A DNA stretch of 64,000 nucleotides, from assembly GCA_028023455.1 (NCBI GenBank), contig JAQFVV010000157.1, positions 806,001-870,000 of the forward strand. The letters run 5' to 3'. The position numbers and the translations under genes were made by a program. How positions within the stretch are numbered: position 1 is the first letter of the stretch; each line of letters opens with the position of its first letter. This document shows, one piece after another, positions 63,633-64,000 of this stretch. Under the pieces are notes generated by a model. That model had not been told where the DNA came from, did no database searches, and was given only the letters and a program-made list of their open reading frames with translations. The stretch is from Epiperipatus broadwayi (lineage: Eukaryota; Onychophora; Udeonychophora; Euonychophora; Peripatidae).

Positions 63633-64000
63633 AACATTAGATTTTACAGATTACACTTGTTTTTTAATGAATCTAATGCATATATATCTTTATATATTTT
63701 AAAGCTAATTAATATGCATAAAAGTGGTTTTAAAAATATATAAAAATATCTGTACAAAATGTTCAAATTACTCTTCCAAACATGTTTTACACCAGTACTC
63801 TCTGTGAATAAATATAAAGTCTGCACTTCAAATAGCTCTATTTAGAATGAATGACATATTATTTGGGAGGGTGATTTGAACATTTTGTGTATATATTTTT
63901 AAAACCAATTTTATCCATATTAATCAGTTTATAAATATATAAAGATATATATGCATTAGATTCATTAAAAAAACAAGTATAATCTATAAAATCTAATGTT
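63633..64000. mobile_element. Palindromic TIR element reaching the window edge
   Basis: About 130 bp at 63633-63762 (AACATTAGATTTTACAGATT...) is repeated inversely at 63871-64000, with ~108 bp between. The right arm ends exactly at the last base of the window, so any target-site duplication is outside. No coding capacity. Confidence 0.75.

Overview
The window is a very AT-rich, almost gene-free piece of a eukaryotic nuclear genome, most likely an invertebrate animal. It has no bacterial-style operons. It carries Penelope-like, RTE-type and L1/Tx1-like retroelement relics, a tRNA-derived SINE, an LTR-like segment, many palindromic (fold-back) repeats and microsatellites. The sequence alone does not identify the clade. 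No complete, confidently assignable host gene was found. Two short GC-richer islands (22.4-23.1 kb and 38.8-39.1 kb) have promoter-like starts and are the best host-gene candidates.

Layout. 1-3.3 kb is AT-rich sequence with one palindromic repeat and a GAT/AAT/AGG microsatellite. 3334-15038 is one composite: a fold-back element with arms of about 2.2 kb around a ~56-bp centre, flanked by GTTATTC. Its right arm was split twice. The first insertion (about 5818-8287) is an ORF1-only non-LTR retroelement with a 16-bp target-site duplication (TSD). The second (8746-13442) is an inverted pair of Penelope-like elements with a 12-bp TSD, itself invaded by a small non-autonomous relative (12589-13252, also a 12-bp TSD). 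15-22.4 kb is mostly unassigned, with an RTE remnant at 21 kb. 26.8-28.05 kb holds an L1/Tx1-like reverse-transcriptase relic. 28.6-30.4 kb is a TIR element with an internal GC/AT-skewed array.

30.4-31.1 kb and 47.6-48.1 kb carry repeat family 1; 33.5-34.3 kb and 60.5-61.1 kb carry repeat family 2. Both families contain a sequence that folds as a type I hammerhead self-cleaving ribozyme. The clearest is at 47917-47960: intact CUGAUGA, 4-bp stem II, GAA core, 4-bp stem III, and a 5-bp stem I. In family 2 two head-to-tail copies put their cleavage sites 405 bp apart. Whole composites are flanked by 12-14-bp duplications, the same length as those around the Penelope-like elements. This is the layout expected of animal retrozymes (small non-autonomous hammerhead retroelements thought to be moved by Penelope-type reverse transcriptases), and both partners occur within 50 kb here.

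55.6 kb has a 114-bp tRNA-derived SINE with an 11-bp TSD. 56.7-58.8 kb is a broken RTE-type element. 59.6-60.1 kb has a perfect 106-bp direct repeat 418 bp apart. 61.4-63.6 kb is an LTR-like segment (T-R-TAACGA...TCGTTACA), and the window ends in another palindromic element. Most coding sequence is transposon-derived and inactivated.
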